64,000 nucleotides of DNA, taken from contig NW_027506904.1 of the NCBI RefSeq assembly GCF_052324685.1, positions 799,501 through 863,500 on the forward strand, given 5' to 3'. The position numbers were made by a program, and so were the translations under genes. The notes under the pieces were generated by a model. That model was not told where the DNA came from. It made no database searches and worked only from the letters and a program-made list of their open reading frames with translations. The stretch comes from Brachyhypopomus gauderio (Eukaryota > Chordata > Actinopteri > Gymnotiformes > Hypopomidae). Of the stretch, positions 20,933-31,535 are shown in pieces; the first letter of the stretch is position 1, and every line of letters starts with the position of its first letter.

Positions 20933-21761
20933 CATACCTGTCAAGTTTTGTATTTTAAAATATGGGACATTTCCCGTATATGACGTCATCGCCTAATTTG
21001 CATAATCGGTTATTTGCATATAGCTGCAGGAGAGACGAAAACATATTTGGAGTGGCAAAAAGTGAAGAAAAACACACCAAATATGTTTTGAACTACAAAT
21101 GAATAAAAAAATAAAAACTTTCTAGTGGTATTTGTAGCTACAAATGGGGACATCTCCTGGGCATATTCTGTGCCTTTAGCCCGCGTTTGTGCTTGGCAGA
21201 TTGTTCGTGCTGACGGACATCGTTCCTTCCCCCATGAGAGACACTAAAATCACAGCTACATATCTTACAGAATGAGTAGCTATGCCCCTTCATGCTCCTC
21301 TTTAGGAAAGTAAATTCCCTGTCCCATTCGTCAAGGTACTTACACGTACGCTTAGCTTTTTAGGCAGGACTGCCTTCTCTCGTTAATTCCATCTCTGATT
21401 TGTTGTTCCAGGTTTGCTCCCACTGTCGACACTAAACCCGCGAGTTTTCAATTTTTAATTATTTTTTTAAAGCATTTATGTGCCACGCCAAACAGATTCT
21501 GTCACTAGCCTCGTGAGAACTGCCGTAGTCTGGGTGGCAGTTCCACCTGCAGTAGTCTGGGTGGCAGTTCCACCTGCAGTAGTCTGGGTGGCAGTTCTAG
21601 CGAGGCTAGTGACAATTCTGTTTGGAGCGGCACATGAATGCTTTAAAAAAAATAAAAATTGTAAACTGAAAATACGGGAAAATAAAAATATGGGATGACG
21701 CCGGGACAGAGTGGTAAAATACGGGACTGTCAAAGCCAAAACGGGACACTTGACAGGTATG
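20933..21761. mobile_element. hAT MITE with large internal palindrome, unit A only
   Basis: The 829-bp element has ends CATACCTGTCAAGT and ACTTGACAGGTATG and the 8-bp duplication TCTCGGAT (20925-20932, 21762-21769). Unit B is empty at about 39095. Its interior is dominated by a palindrome at about 21450-21661. No transposase. Confidence 0.92.
21450..21661. repeat. Palindrome with 27-bp tandem repeats in the loop
   Basis: Arms of about 75 bases pair (left includes CCAAACAGATTCTGTCACTA, right is its near inverse ending CTGTTTGG). The loop contains a 27-bp unit starting GTAGTCTGGGTGGCAGTTCC at 21525, 21552 and, partial, 21579. Confidence 0.85.
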
Positions 21762-22494
21762 TCTCGGATGCATCTAAGCATCTAAGGGTGCGGACCCTGT
21801 TTGGTGTGTAAGCAGCACAAAGTGGCTTTTATGCCACTCAGAAATGGCACCTTGTGGCAGCTGCTACATAATCATGGCACTTGGTTTGGCCAGTGCTACT
21901 TGACTGTGGCATCTAGTGTCCAGAAACGCCACCTACCTCTGCTGACAGGCATCTAAAGACTCGTTTGGTTGACTCTGCGTATCGGCCACTCACTTAAATC
22001 ATCCTGACGTGCAATTTGTTGTATTTGTTGATATGAAGATAATTTACAAACAAATGTTATGAACAATGTTGGGTGAAAGATACTAGCTGACAGCCAGCTA
22101 GACAGCTCTAAATTACTACTTCAGAATACTGTTTGACGATAACATAGAATTTAGATTATTGGGTAGGTGAATCTACAGTGGTAGACAGTTAACAAAATCA
22201 CTGTAAAATTTAAAGGATTTATTATTATAGACCATGTTTAATCAGTGAATGCTCATCCACGCCATCAGTATAATTAAATCCACTGCGGACAACCAGTAGT
22301 GAGGAAATAAAACAAGAACATGGAGAAAAATCTGGTGACAATCAACACTGAATTAAAAGCTGCTGCATTAACCACCGAGTGGCTCCTGCAGTGAATCAGC
22401 ATTAAATTCAGCTGCCCTTCAAATTTACATTCTTTGGGCACATGGACAGAGGTTTTAATTCAGATGAACTCAAATATTTTGGCACAAAATCAAT
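21762..22494. other. Unit A/B junction region
   Basis: Matches the B/C junction (about 39128-39540 plus 42247-42694), broken there only by the L2 LINE. A stretch near 21800-21960 has short inverted motifs around GGCACCTTGTGGCAGCTGC. No coding sequence is supported. The boundary of the tandem unit lies in or near this region. Confidence 0.7.
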
Positions 22495-22690
22495 TCCAAA
22501 TTTATTTATATAGCGCTTTTTACAACAGTTGTCACAAAGCAGATTTAAAAGTGTCTGAGTCCAAGCGCCCAGTGAGCAAGCCAAGGGCGACAGTGGCAAG
22601 AAAAAACATGAGCATGAGGAAGAAACCTTGAGAGGAATCAAAACTCAGGGGGCAACCCGTCCTCTGGCAGACGCCGGTCACCATGACAAC
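22495..22690 (-). repeat. L2-type LINE 3' tail fragment, unit B
   Basis: The stretch TTTATTTATATAGCGCTTTT, then GAGCAAGCCAAGGGCGACAG and GAGGAAGAAACCTTGAGAGG, is the inverted 3' end seen on the complete LINE at 39541-39760. It may instead be a SINE sharing that tail. The paralogous fragment is at about 42695-42890. Confidence 0.75.
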
Positions 22691-22891
22691 AATTAGAGAG
22701 ATACATAAACAAAGAGTGATAAATAATTCTCATCTTTGTGTGTATATATATACATGTGTTCTCTATGTAATTCTTATTCAGTCCTAAACTTGTTGATGGT
22801 TAGTAATAGCCATAGCATGGCAGAGATATAGCCATAGCAGGGGGAGATTCCAGGCTGGTGAGAGGGGCCAGGGCAGTGGATGGATCCTTCA

Positions 22892-25037
22892 ACAGTCCAC
22901 AAGATATAAATGCAAAAAGTGTAATATTGCTGCTGAAAATTTCCAGACTAGGACAGACACAAACATAGGAGCATAACCCTATTTTGGTTCGTGTAAAAAG
23001 CCAAATTTTTGAAGGCAATCGAGTCACACAGTCGTGTTGACATCCAGTCTCAACACATAACTAGTGCATCCAACCGCTTGCGGTTTTTCTGCATATTAAC
23101 CAACCAGCAGCTATTTGATCACTGATGAAGACGGTCCATTACGGTTCTCCTTCCCGGTGCTACCTAGCCGCGATGGTGCTTCTCTTTTGGCGGAGCTACT
23201 CAGAGGCTAGCTTGCCAATGTACTGACAGTTAGCCCTCTTGTGTGAACTTTGAGATTCGTGGGTGTTTTCCTCTTGAGAACTATTCCATATATTTTTTCA
23301 CCTGTTTCCTCTACAAGACATGTAGTCTTTCTAGTCAAATGTAAAAAATCCCATACAGGACTCGCCGTTTTCTCCCAACTTTTGTTTTCGTAATTTTGCA
23401 GGCTAGCATGGCGTGCAGGAGCTCTAAACAAGAGACGTGACGGACCATGAGGTGTCATACGCTTCTACCAGGTAATATGAAACTTCTAGTGGAAAAAAAT
23501 CGATTTCATATCAGTCCACAAGACTTATAAATAAACTGACAAACACGAAAACGAAGGATATCCTATCTATAATTTCAGAACGTTAGTTTTCTAAACATGT
23601 AATATAGTTACAGTTAGTTATCGTTTTTTTTTCTTTTAGTTACTGTTATTATTTATTTCAGTTACCAAAAATGTTTTTTTCAATATCAGTTTTTGTTTTT
23701 TCGTTCGTTTTCGTTAACGATTATAACCTTGGTCCCTTAATGAGTCCCGGACCCTATGGTCAGAGGTGCTGCACCTACCTTAGCAACTGAGAGGAAGTGG
23801 ACCCCTGCCACATCAGTGACACAGGCCAAGTCTGCCCTCCAGCACCGGGACTTAGTGGGCCACGTCCAACAAGGAAGAGCAGGATTTGGCCTAGGAGCCA
23901 TGACACCTCTCTGGCAGAAGGCAACCACAGCTGAGCATCGCACCTTGATAGTGGAGGAGGTACGGCAACAAGGAGAAGCAGCCAGACACTCCAGAGCTGT
24001 GGCCCAAGCCAAACAGGGTCACTGGATGAAATGGGAGGGGGTCAAGAGGAAGAAGCTAACATGGAGTGAGCTCTGGGGCATGGAGTCCAACCGGCTGAGC
24101 TTCATCATCTGAGCCACATATGATGTTCTGCCCTGTCCAACTAATCTGCACCTGTGGCTTGGGAAGGACCCATTTTGCTCAACACTCAAACACATTCTGG
24201 TTGGCTGCAAGACCAGCTTCACTCAAGGCAGATACACTTGGAGACATAATCAAGTTCTCAAGAGTTTGGCCGACAAAATAGAGTGCAAGAGGGTATCAAC
24301 TAACAGCAAGCCAGTCAGCATCCAGAATGCACACAGTCACCAACTACTGTTTTTGCGAGAGGGGGACAAACATAGGGGGGGCCCCTCAAACAATGATCCG
24401 TCCCCACTGAATGCAGCCAGGGACTGGCAGATGAGAGTCGATCTGGACGATCTGGCTCATCTTTCCAACAGAGATTGCAATGACAACCCTGCGTCCAGAC
24501 ATTGTCCTCTGGTCTAATTCCTGTCAGCTCACCTACATCATTGAGCTTACATTTCCCTGGGAGGATGCCCTTGAAGTGCAAGAAGCTGTGCTATGCTGAA
24601 CTTGCAGCTGAGCCAGAGGACTGGGGAGATAGGAGCTCCTTAGGGAGACAGCAGTCAGGGGGGAGGCACACATACAAGCCATCAAAAAAACTGGCGAACA
24701 CTGCAGAAAGAACAAGCCATTGGCTATGGCTGAAGAGAGGTGATACCTTCTGGGCTGCTAGGCACAGCTAACAGTGGGACACACCCAGGCCTGATCAACC
24801 TGTGGTGGGCCTACCTCAGCAGAGGGTGTATTGTGTTAAGAGGCCGAATCACCCGGTGACGCTCAGGTACACAACTGACGATGTGTCCCAATGCAAAGCT
24901 GTGTAGTGCCCACCAGTCCTACAAATGGTGAAATACTTGGGATATTTATTACAGAGTCCTTTCAATGAATCCATGACTGCGGAGATATAGCCAATCCAGG
25001 GTGGTGAAAGGGGCCAGGGCAATGGATGGATCCTTCA
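22892..25037. other. Insertion in unit B with an RLE-LINE relic
   Basis: Unit C runs straight through here. B carries about 2.1 kb extra, bounded by a direct repeat of GGCCAGGGCA(G/A)TGGATGG and its surroundings. The first part (22892-23729) shows nothing recognisable beyond short A/T runs. The second part is a LINE relic. Confidence 0.6.
23730..24930 (+). pseudogene. RLE-type LINE, C-terminal endonuclease relic
   Basis: Degenerate 3' coding end of a non-LTR retrotransposon with a restriction-like endonuclease. Visible pieces, in several frames: TLATERKWTPATSVTQAKSA (23756 onward); the zinc-like block STLKHILVGCKTSFTQGRYT then WRHNQVLKSLADKIE (about 24183-24285); the nuclease start DWQMRVDLDDL; the catalytic-type LRPDIVLWSNSCQ then IIELTFPWEDALE (about 24490-24580); and a terminal NTAERTSHWLWLKRGDTFW. 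PD followed by E-L-T is the PD-(D/E)xK-like core of R2/NeSL/Utopia-group elements. Frame changes near 24115, 24480 and 24600 show it is dead. Confidence 0.75.
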
Positions 25038-25773
25038 TCCACAGCTGGTTAGGCAGGAGGTGGCTGGCCCAGGGTGGATATCAAGAAATGCTTATGTTTC
25101 CTTGTCTCAGTATTTCTCGGGTAGGAGGGCAGACATTTGGAAAAAGAAAAGAGGCAAAATTAGCTCTGTACGAGATTATATGCGGGACAGAGGAAAGTGA
25201 AACATTTCTGAAGTCTGGCAGCAACTCCGGCATTAAATTACTACAGCCTAGCTAAAAGCTCAGAACCAGAAGTTAACAGTGTGGTACTTCACCTCTACAA
25301 ATTCCTTCCCTGTGCAGCCAATAAACTAGAGCTTCTCTTGACTACAACTGACTGTGGTTTCTTGATTTGGAGCTGTTCTTCAAGCTCATAGAAAGGACAG
25401 AAGGGTGGACTTTGCTTAGACTGAACAAGATTTTAGAACCTTACATTAATGTTGTCATCTCTGCTTAGTCCTCTTCAGAGCCATAATGGAACTTGGGTAA
25501 GCAGAGAAGTCTAGTGGTCCCACTTCTTGAATCTTCTTCCGGAAAATTCTAAACCTTCCAGATAGTAACCCCTCCAAATAGTAAAACCCCCAGATAGTCC
25601 TGAGTCTATTCCATGGCCTGTGCAAAGTTGTCTGGTATACCTCCAGCATTAGAGAATAACGCCACTGTATTTTCTAAATCTAATAACCAGAGGCAACTCT
25701 TTCCATGAGACATTTTCTCACATTGATTAATTTAATAGTCAGTAAAGTCTTGTCAACTGCTAAAAAAAAATAT
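25038..25773. other. Conserved non-coding block of unit B
   Basis: Aligns with 4370-5011 (A) and 43085-43757 (C). The CAGATAGTAA-type motif run (25555-25600) is shorter than in A. No gene is seen. Confidence 0.75.
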
Positions 25774-25929
25774 GACAAACTGTGGACAGAAGCCACACCC
25801 TTGACTTTGACCACCAGACTACCACCATCTTTATTCAGAGCATATTCACACTGAGCTTCACGCTATACCCCACCAGCAGGGGTAGTTCCTTTAACAGGCT
25901 TACTCCTGATGGTCTTCTTGTGTATACAC
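25774..25929 (-). pseudogene. Unassigned coding-like segment, unit B, 3' part
   Basis: Minus-strand reading KCIHKKTIRSKPVKGTTPAG, then LNKDGGSLVVKVKGVASV, matches unit C. The end is altered: the C stop is lost by a local change. The reading is cut at 25930 by the piggyBac element. The upstream remnants at 29773-29826 and 30025-30095 carry a deletion and a hAT, so this copy is dead. Confidence 0.4.
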
Positions 25930-26079
25930 TTAACACTAGAAGCGCCGCGCCTCATTTACATACTTATACCTAGAAGCGCGGAGGGCCGGTCATCTGACCG
26001 ATTTCACCACCTCCTACTAGCGCCGTGTTGTTTTCACCTACTTAAAGCGCGCCTCGGGCGGTCAAAAGACCGCTGAGTC

Positions 26080-27004
26080 TTTACACAGGGGAGCTGGTAC
26101 TGACACATAATTAACGCTAGATGGCGTTTTGCACAAAAGGAAGAATGAGCCGCCCAAACAAAATATTCGTAATGGTGACATTTGCACGTAACGTCAATAT
26201 GTTAACAAATTAATGTGACTAAACCTTTTAGAATCAGTGCCTTGTGATCTTGTTCTCAGTAGCTTTCATATTGCATTTCCTGGTTTGTGCGAAAACGTAA
26301 ATGCAAAATATAGTTTCAGTTTTGTTTCTTGGTTAGTGTAATAGTTTGCTTGGTTAGTGTAATAGTTTGCTTATTTGTCTGTGTGTTATTCTGTTGGCAT
26401 ATATGTCACTATATTATCATGTACGTTCGCCACACCACTAACCCACTGGCCCGCACCCCCACTGTGAAGCGTTCACGTCTTTTGTCTTGCTAATGAAACA
26501 GACTGCGCTGCAGCCTTCCACCCCCACATCCACAAAAAGCTTGTTCGATACTCAGAGTAGCAAAGTGAAGCCCGTAGACCGAGCTAAAGCAAGTTTGTTT
26601 GTATACTCAATGTTACGCCATTTCAAGTTTTAATGTCTAAAAGTTGTGTATGTTAGTGAATTGTAGGCTATGGTGAACATAACAAATCTACAAATAAATG
26701 TCTATAATGTTTTGTGTTAGACAAAAGAACAAAAAGCATAAATAGGCAAAATAATTACAAAAATATCATTATAAAAGGTAGGCTATGTACCTTTGCGTAA
26801 CAAAACGCAAAATTATTAAAATGATACGGATGGCTTCACGAATATAGTTGCCTCTGCCCTCTCTAATGTTCACTTTTTTATCTTGCCGTATTGTGTTGCC
26901 GTTTCAAATGAGGTGTTTGATCGGTGAATAGCCGATGTGTGATCCCACGTCCTAACGACCGTGTTATCACCGAGCGTTATCACCATTCGGTGATTTACAT
27001 GTAT
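26080..27004. other. PiggyBac interior without recognisable genes
   Basis: AT-rich sequence between the element's left end and its satellite. No open frame of the transposase catalytic domain was found. It probably represents the 3' side of the element plus rearranged material. Confidence 0.6.
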
Positions 27005-28434
27005 CGTATATTGCATAAGTTTCGTTCCCCACCTCAAATTAAGTTCCATTTATGTAGTGAATTGTGAACTTGAGAATAAACCTCCACCGCTGTGGTTAAT
27101 GTTCATGCACTGTTTGAACAATATTTATTAATTACAGCCAGGTTTTGGAGGTTGTAGAACACAGCTACAGGCCAACAACGGGTGCATCCCATCTCTCTTT
27201 AGCGTATATTGAATAAGTTTCGTTCCCCACCTCAAATTAAGTTCCATTTATGTAGTGAATTGTGAACTTGAGAATAAACCTCCACCGCTGTGGTTAATGT
27301 TCATGCACTGTTTGAACAATATTTATTAATTACAGCCAGGTTTTGGAGGTTGTAGAACACAGCTACAGGCCAACAACGGGTGCATCCCATCTCTCTTTAG
27401 CGTATATTGAATAAGTTTCGTTCCCCACCTCAAATTAAGTTCCATTTATGTAGTGAATTGTGAACTTGAGAATAAACCTCCACCGCTGTGGTTAATGTTC
27501 ATGCACTGTTTGAACAATATTTATTAATTACAGCCAGGTTTTGGAGGTTGTAGAACACAGCTACAGGCCAACAACGGGTGCATCCCGTCTCTCTTTAGCG
27601 TATATTGCATAAGTTTCGTTCACCACCTCAAATTAAGTTACATTTATGTAGTGAATTGTGAACTTGAGAATAAACCTCCACCGCTGTGGTTAATGTTCAT
27701 GCACTGTTTGAACAATATTTATTAATTACAGCCAGGTTTTGGAGGTTGTAGAACACAGCTACAGGCCAACAACGGGTGCATCCCATCTCTCTTTAGCGTA
27801 TATTGAATAAGTTTCGTTCCCCACCTCAAATTAAGTTACATTTATGTAGTGAATTGTGAACTTGAGAATAAACCTCCACCGCTGTGGTTAATGTTCATGC
27901 ACTGTTTGAACAATATTTATTAATTACAGCCAGGTTTTGGAGGTTGTAGAACACAGCTACAGGCCAACAACGGGTGCATCCCATCTCTCTTTAGCGTATA
28001 TTGAATAAGTTTCGTTCCCCACCTCAAATTAAGTTACATTTATGTAGTGAATTGTGAACTTGAGAATAAACTTCCACCGCTGTGGTTAATGTTCATGCAC
28101 TGTTTGAACAATATTTATTAATTACAGCCAGGTTTTGGAGGTTGTAGAACACAGCTACAGGCCAACAACGGGTGCATCCCGTCTCTCTTTAGCGTATATT
28201 GCATAAGTTTCGTTCACCACCTCAAATTAAGTTACATTTATGTAGTGAATTGTGAACTTGAGAATAAACCTCCACCGCTGTGGTTAATGTTCATGCACTG
28301 TTTGAACAATATTTATTAATTACAGCCAGGTTTTGGAGGTTGTAGAACACAGCTACAGGCCAACAACGGGTGCATCCCGTCTCTCTTTAGCGTATATTGC
28401 ATAAGTTTCGTTCACCACCTCAAATTAAGTTCCT
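27005..28434. repeat. 198-bp satellite, seven units, inside piggyBac
   Basis: Units begin CGTATATTG(C/A)ATAAGTTT at 27005, 27203, 27401, 27599, 27797, 27995 and 28193, exactly 198 bases apart. A partial unit starts at 28391. Copies differ at few sites (CCCATCTC or CCCGTCTC; GTTCCATTT or GTTACATTT). Part of the unit (ACTTGAGAATAAACCTCCAC, then GTTAATGTTCATGC) resembles the adjacent transposase coding strand at 28688-28730, so the satellite likely arose from it. Confidence 0.95.
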
Positions 28435-28467
28435 TTTGTTTTGATTTGTGTGTCAGCTTCACACAAC

Positions 28468-28902
28468 TCAACATTCAAAACACAGCTTAGGTGCAGTCTT
28501 TGCACATTTGCCACAGACCAGTCGCTTACATGTCTGGCAGATGTCATACGTTTTGTTCCCTGAACATCTGCCGACTTGGCATTGTTTTCTTTTTGAGGGC
28601 GGGCAAGGAGCTTCAGGTAAAATTCGCTTTTGTGCCACTGCCCTAGCCGCTTTCGCCATTTTCTGCTGTGCACACAGCTCCTTTACCAACTCGAGAATAA
28701 ACCTTCGTCTGCTCAGGTTAACGTTCATGCTTTCAAGCAAACTGTGTTGCTGTTCGATCGCCCAAACCGAGCTTTCAAGCAAACTGTGTTGCTGTTCAAA
28801 CGCCCAAACCGAGCTTTCAAGCAAACTGTGTTGCTGTTCGATCGCCCAAGCAGAGTTTTCACTCAAACTGTGTAGCCGTGTCCCGACGAATTTATAGCTC
28901 AC
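28468..28902 (-). pseudogene. PiggyBac transposase C-terminal cysteine-rich domain
   Basis: A 144-codon minus-strand open frame. The last 40 residues carry a C-x4-C-x8-C-x2-C-x6-C-x2-C-type pattern (CQVGRCSGNKTYDICQTC, then KRLVCGKCAK), matching the zinc-binding C-terminus of PGBD-type transposases, which contacts transposon ends. Before it is a lysine/arginine-rich region (PPSKRKQ). The N-terminal part is three 14-residue repeats (SSVWAIEQQHSLLE type), an expansion I do not know from the family. The DDD catalytic domain is missing. The listed ATG is probably not a natural start. Confidence 0.8.
28729..28865. repeat. 42-bp coding tandem repeat
   Basis: A unit starting GCTTTCAAGCAAACTGTGTT occurs at 28729, 28771 and 28813, with a diverged fourth copy after. 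The period keeps the minus-strand frame (14 residues). Units 1 and 3 share GATCGCC where unit 2 has AAACGCC. Confidence 0.92.
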
Positions 28903-29826
28903 GTTGCCTCATGAATGCTATTGTGAATAAAGTGTTCATAACAGCACCGCCCATGCCATCATCTCAGTTTCGCTCGCAAAGGTATGCATTTACATACGTA
29001 ACTTGCATTCTGCTTAATTCTTTTGTAATGCCAGTGTGTCAAAAGCAGCCATACATAATGTATGTATCTAACAGCTAGCCCTGGCGAAGAGGGATTATAC
29101 CCGAGAGATCATTTCTTTGAGATATTGACTTGATAAGTAGGCTAATTACCATTCGCAGAATTCCTGCAAACTACTAAAGCATTTATTAGGCAAAGCAAGA
29201 CGCTCTCACGGTTTGAAAACCATTGATGTAAACTTATATATAGTATATATTAAATAATATTAATAAATAAAGTATATATTTTAAGACTTTGGAAAGTGAA
29301 ACACTTTCACTTTCGTTCAACGGACGAATTCCGTTTTGTCTTTACACAATAATCAGTTTGAACTTTGAATAATTTAGTTTTGAAAACTATTGATCTTTAT
29401 TTAGTTATACTAAATATTAAATGACATACGAATCTTTGCGACACCCGCTGGCAGGAAAGAGAATCACAGTCTTGAAGTGTAGGCGACGACGACAATATTA
29501 CAGAGATACGAGCGAAATCGATTGAAACTAGCATGTGCAGGGTTTCTTTTAACAATGTAAAAATACTAGTTTATTAAAAGGACAATTCTGGGAAAAGTCA
29601 TGAAAGGAGGGTTCTGAAATTGGATCCAGTGCAAAGATATTATTTTTTGTGCTGCTGCGGTCAAGTGACCGGTGCTCGGCGCTTCTAGGTATAATTAGGT
29701 CGACCAGAGGCGGCGCTTCTAGTAGACGTCACAGCGGTCAAATGACCGGAGCTTTGGCGCTTCTAGTGTTAATCACATGGATAGAGTTTTTAAAAGTTAT
29801 AGTTTGCAGGTATAGTGTGTCTATAC

Positions 29827-30024
29827 CAGGCGTACTCAACTAAATTTGTCCACGGTTCAATTTTGGCAAATACCCGTGACCTGAGGTCCGGTGCGGCGGG
29901 GGTGGCGAACGCAAGTTGTTGAGCGGGGGGGGGTGGCGGCGAACGCATGTTGTTGAGCAGGGGGGTGGCGATCGTAGTTAATCAGGAATGAGTTTGGGTC
30001 CTGACCACCAGTTGAGTACCCCTG
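29827..30024. mobile_element. hAT MITE, unit B only
   Basis: A 198-bp element with ends CAGGCGTACTCAACT and AGTTGAGTACCCCTG and the 8-bp duplication GTCTATAC (29819-29826, 30025-30032). It is G-rich inside. Units A and C are empty. The equal length to the piggyBac satellite unit is coincidental. Confidence 0.93.
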
Positions 30025-30987
30025 GTCTATACCCTCATGGTTTACACCAATCACATTACGTAAGCCCCCTGCCAGCACTGGCAATATTTCGTTATCCTGT
30101 TGTGATGTGTTCGCCCTTCAGTTGGGGGGGGGGCATTAGGAAACCCAACACCCGAGGGTAATTTGTCTATATACAATATGTCTATACATGTCTTTGTACC
30201 AGTTGACTGCTGGTTATTGTATCTTTCATTTGGATTTGTCCCAGGCTTTACGCTGATGAATGTTATTCATTACATCCTCCTTCCCCCCCCAGACTGGAGT
30301 GATTGCTTCATTTTTGTTTGCACTCCCTCACCCATCAACACAATCACTTTATGAAGTTCATTTACGAAATTCACATACATCTGGCAAATGCTGGTCGTGA
30401 GTGTTTCTGTATCATTTCATTGGCATTTTTCCATTTCATTGTGTTCACTAAATTTTAAATGTTGTACACATCACGTCATGCATTATTTTTTTGAGCCGAG
30501 TCACAAGGGTCAAAAATCATTACAGTACAACAGTTCAATAAACCGTTATTTAATATATGTAGTGCATCATGCCTCTGCAGGATAGATACTGCAGGGTTAC
30601 ATATTTTAACATGATGAGAATAGGACTAACTCTTGTAGACAGGACACCAGTGAAGATGAAATTCATCGAGTTCTGTAAGAAAATAGAGCAGTTAGTAGCA
30701 GTAAAGAAAAAGAACGGAGGTTCTGCACAGTGTCCTTGCTGTACAAATTTCTGTAATTCATGTTACTCACTACACTAATGACCATAAGGAGTGAGCGTTA
30801 AATCCAAACCCTAAATATAAATACCCTCACTCCCTGGGGGTGCATAGACACTGGTCTGTCTGAGCCACATTTGACAAACCCCTCACAATGTACCATATAA
30901 CCACCCACGTACCAACTCCAAGCAGAAATGTTAGTTGCTGTGTTTAAAAGAAAATGGAAATATTTGAGCATTTTGTATGCTATATAC

Positions 30988-31142
30988 CAGAGGTCACCAA
31001 CAGGCAGACCGCGGTCCGGATCCGGACCCAATCTCATTCCTGATTAACTGGATACGGACCCAGAATAAATTGTTAAAAATATATGTCTATTATGACGGGA
31101 GAATTAATTTTAAACCGGAGCATTTATTTCAGCGCTATTGAG

Positions 31143-31180
<38 letters not shown>

Positions 31181-31334
31181 ACTCCGTCACGAGTGTTACG
31201 TCACCACCCCCCACCCCCCCCCCCCCCCTTTTCAACAACTTGCGTCGCCGCCACCCCCCCTCCCGTCCACCGGACCGCAGGTCAGAGCTATCTGCCAAAT
31301 TTGGCCTGCAGAACAATATAGTTGATTACCCCTG
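30988..31334. mobile_element. hAT MITE shared by B and C, unit B copy
   Basis: Ends CAGAGGTCACCAACAGG and GTTGATTACCCCTG, with the 8-bp duplication CTATATAC (30980-30987, 31335-31342). It holds a poly-A run (31142-31179) and C-rich sequence. Unit A has the empty site at 10348-10355. The unit C copy is at 51867-52207, so the insertion predates the B/C separation in this part. Confidence 0.93.
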
Positions 31335-31535
31335 CTATATACCATCAGATTTCAGTCTGGCTAAAGAGATGCAAAGTGTGAATTCATTTGTTTAAAATCA
31401 TATCAGGAAAAACGATCAACACAATTGGCATAATTGAACAGGAGAAAATGGAGTGAAAGTAGTCACTCTAGTGCAACAACCAACAAGTGGCGTCTTGAGC
31501 AGTGAAATTATACTTGGGTGATGAAAGAAACTCAC

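Larger units (their letters stand above)
25934..29768 (-). mobile_element. PiggyBac-type DNA transposon, internally rearranged
   Basis: The 3835-bp element is bounded by TTAA on both sides (25930-25933, 29769-29772). Its ends are CACTAGAAGCGCCGCGCC and GGCGCTTCTAGTG. With the target this reads TTAACACTAGAA, close to classical piggyBac ends. Subterminal CTAGAAGCGC copies and GGTCA-x(2)-TGACC palindromes recur at both ends (25970-26075, 29655-29760). Only the C-terminus of the transposase gene remains. A 198-bp satellite fills 27005-28434. Confidence 0.9.

Noticed and set aside
27005..28434. Regular repeats suggesting a CRISPR-like array
   Set aside because: Units are contiguous 198-bp copies without distinct spacers, in a vertebrate transposon; it is a satellite.
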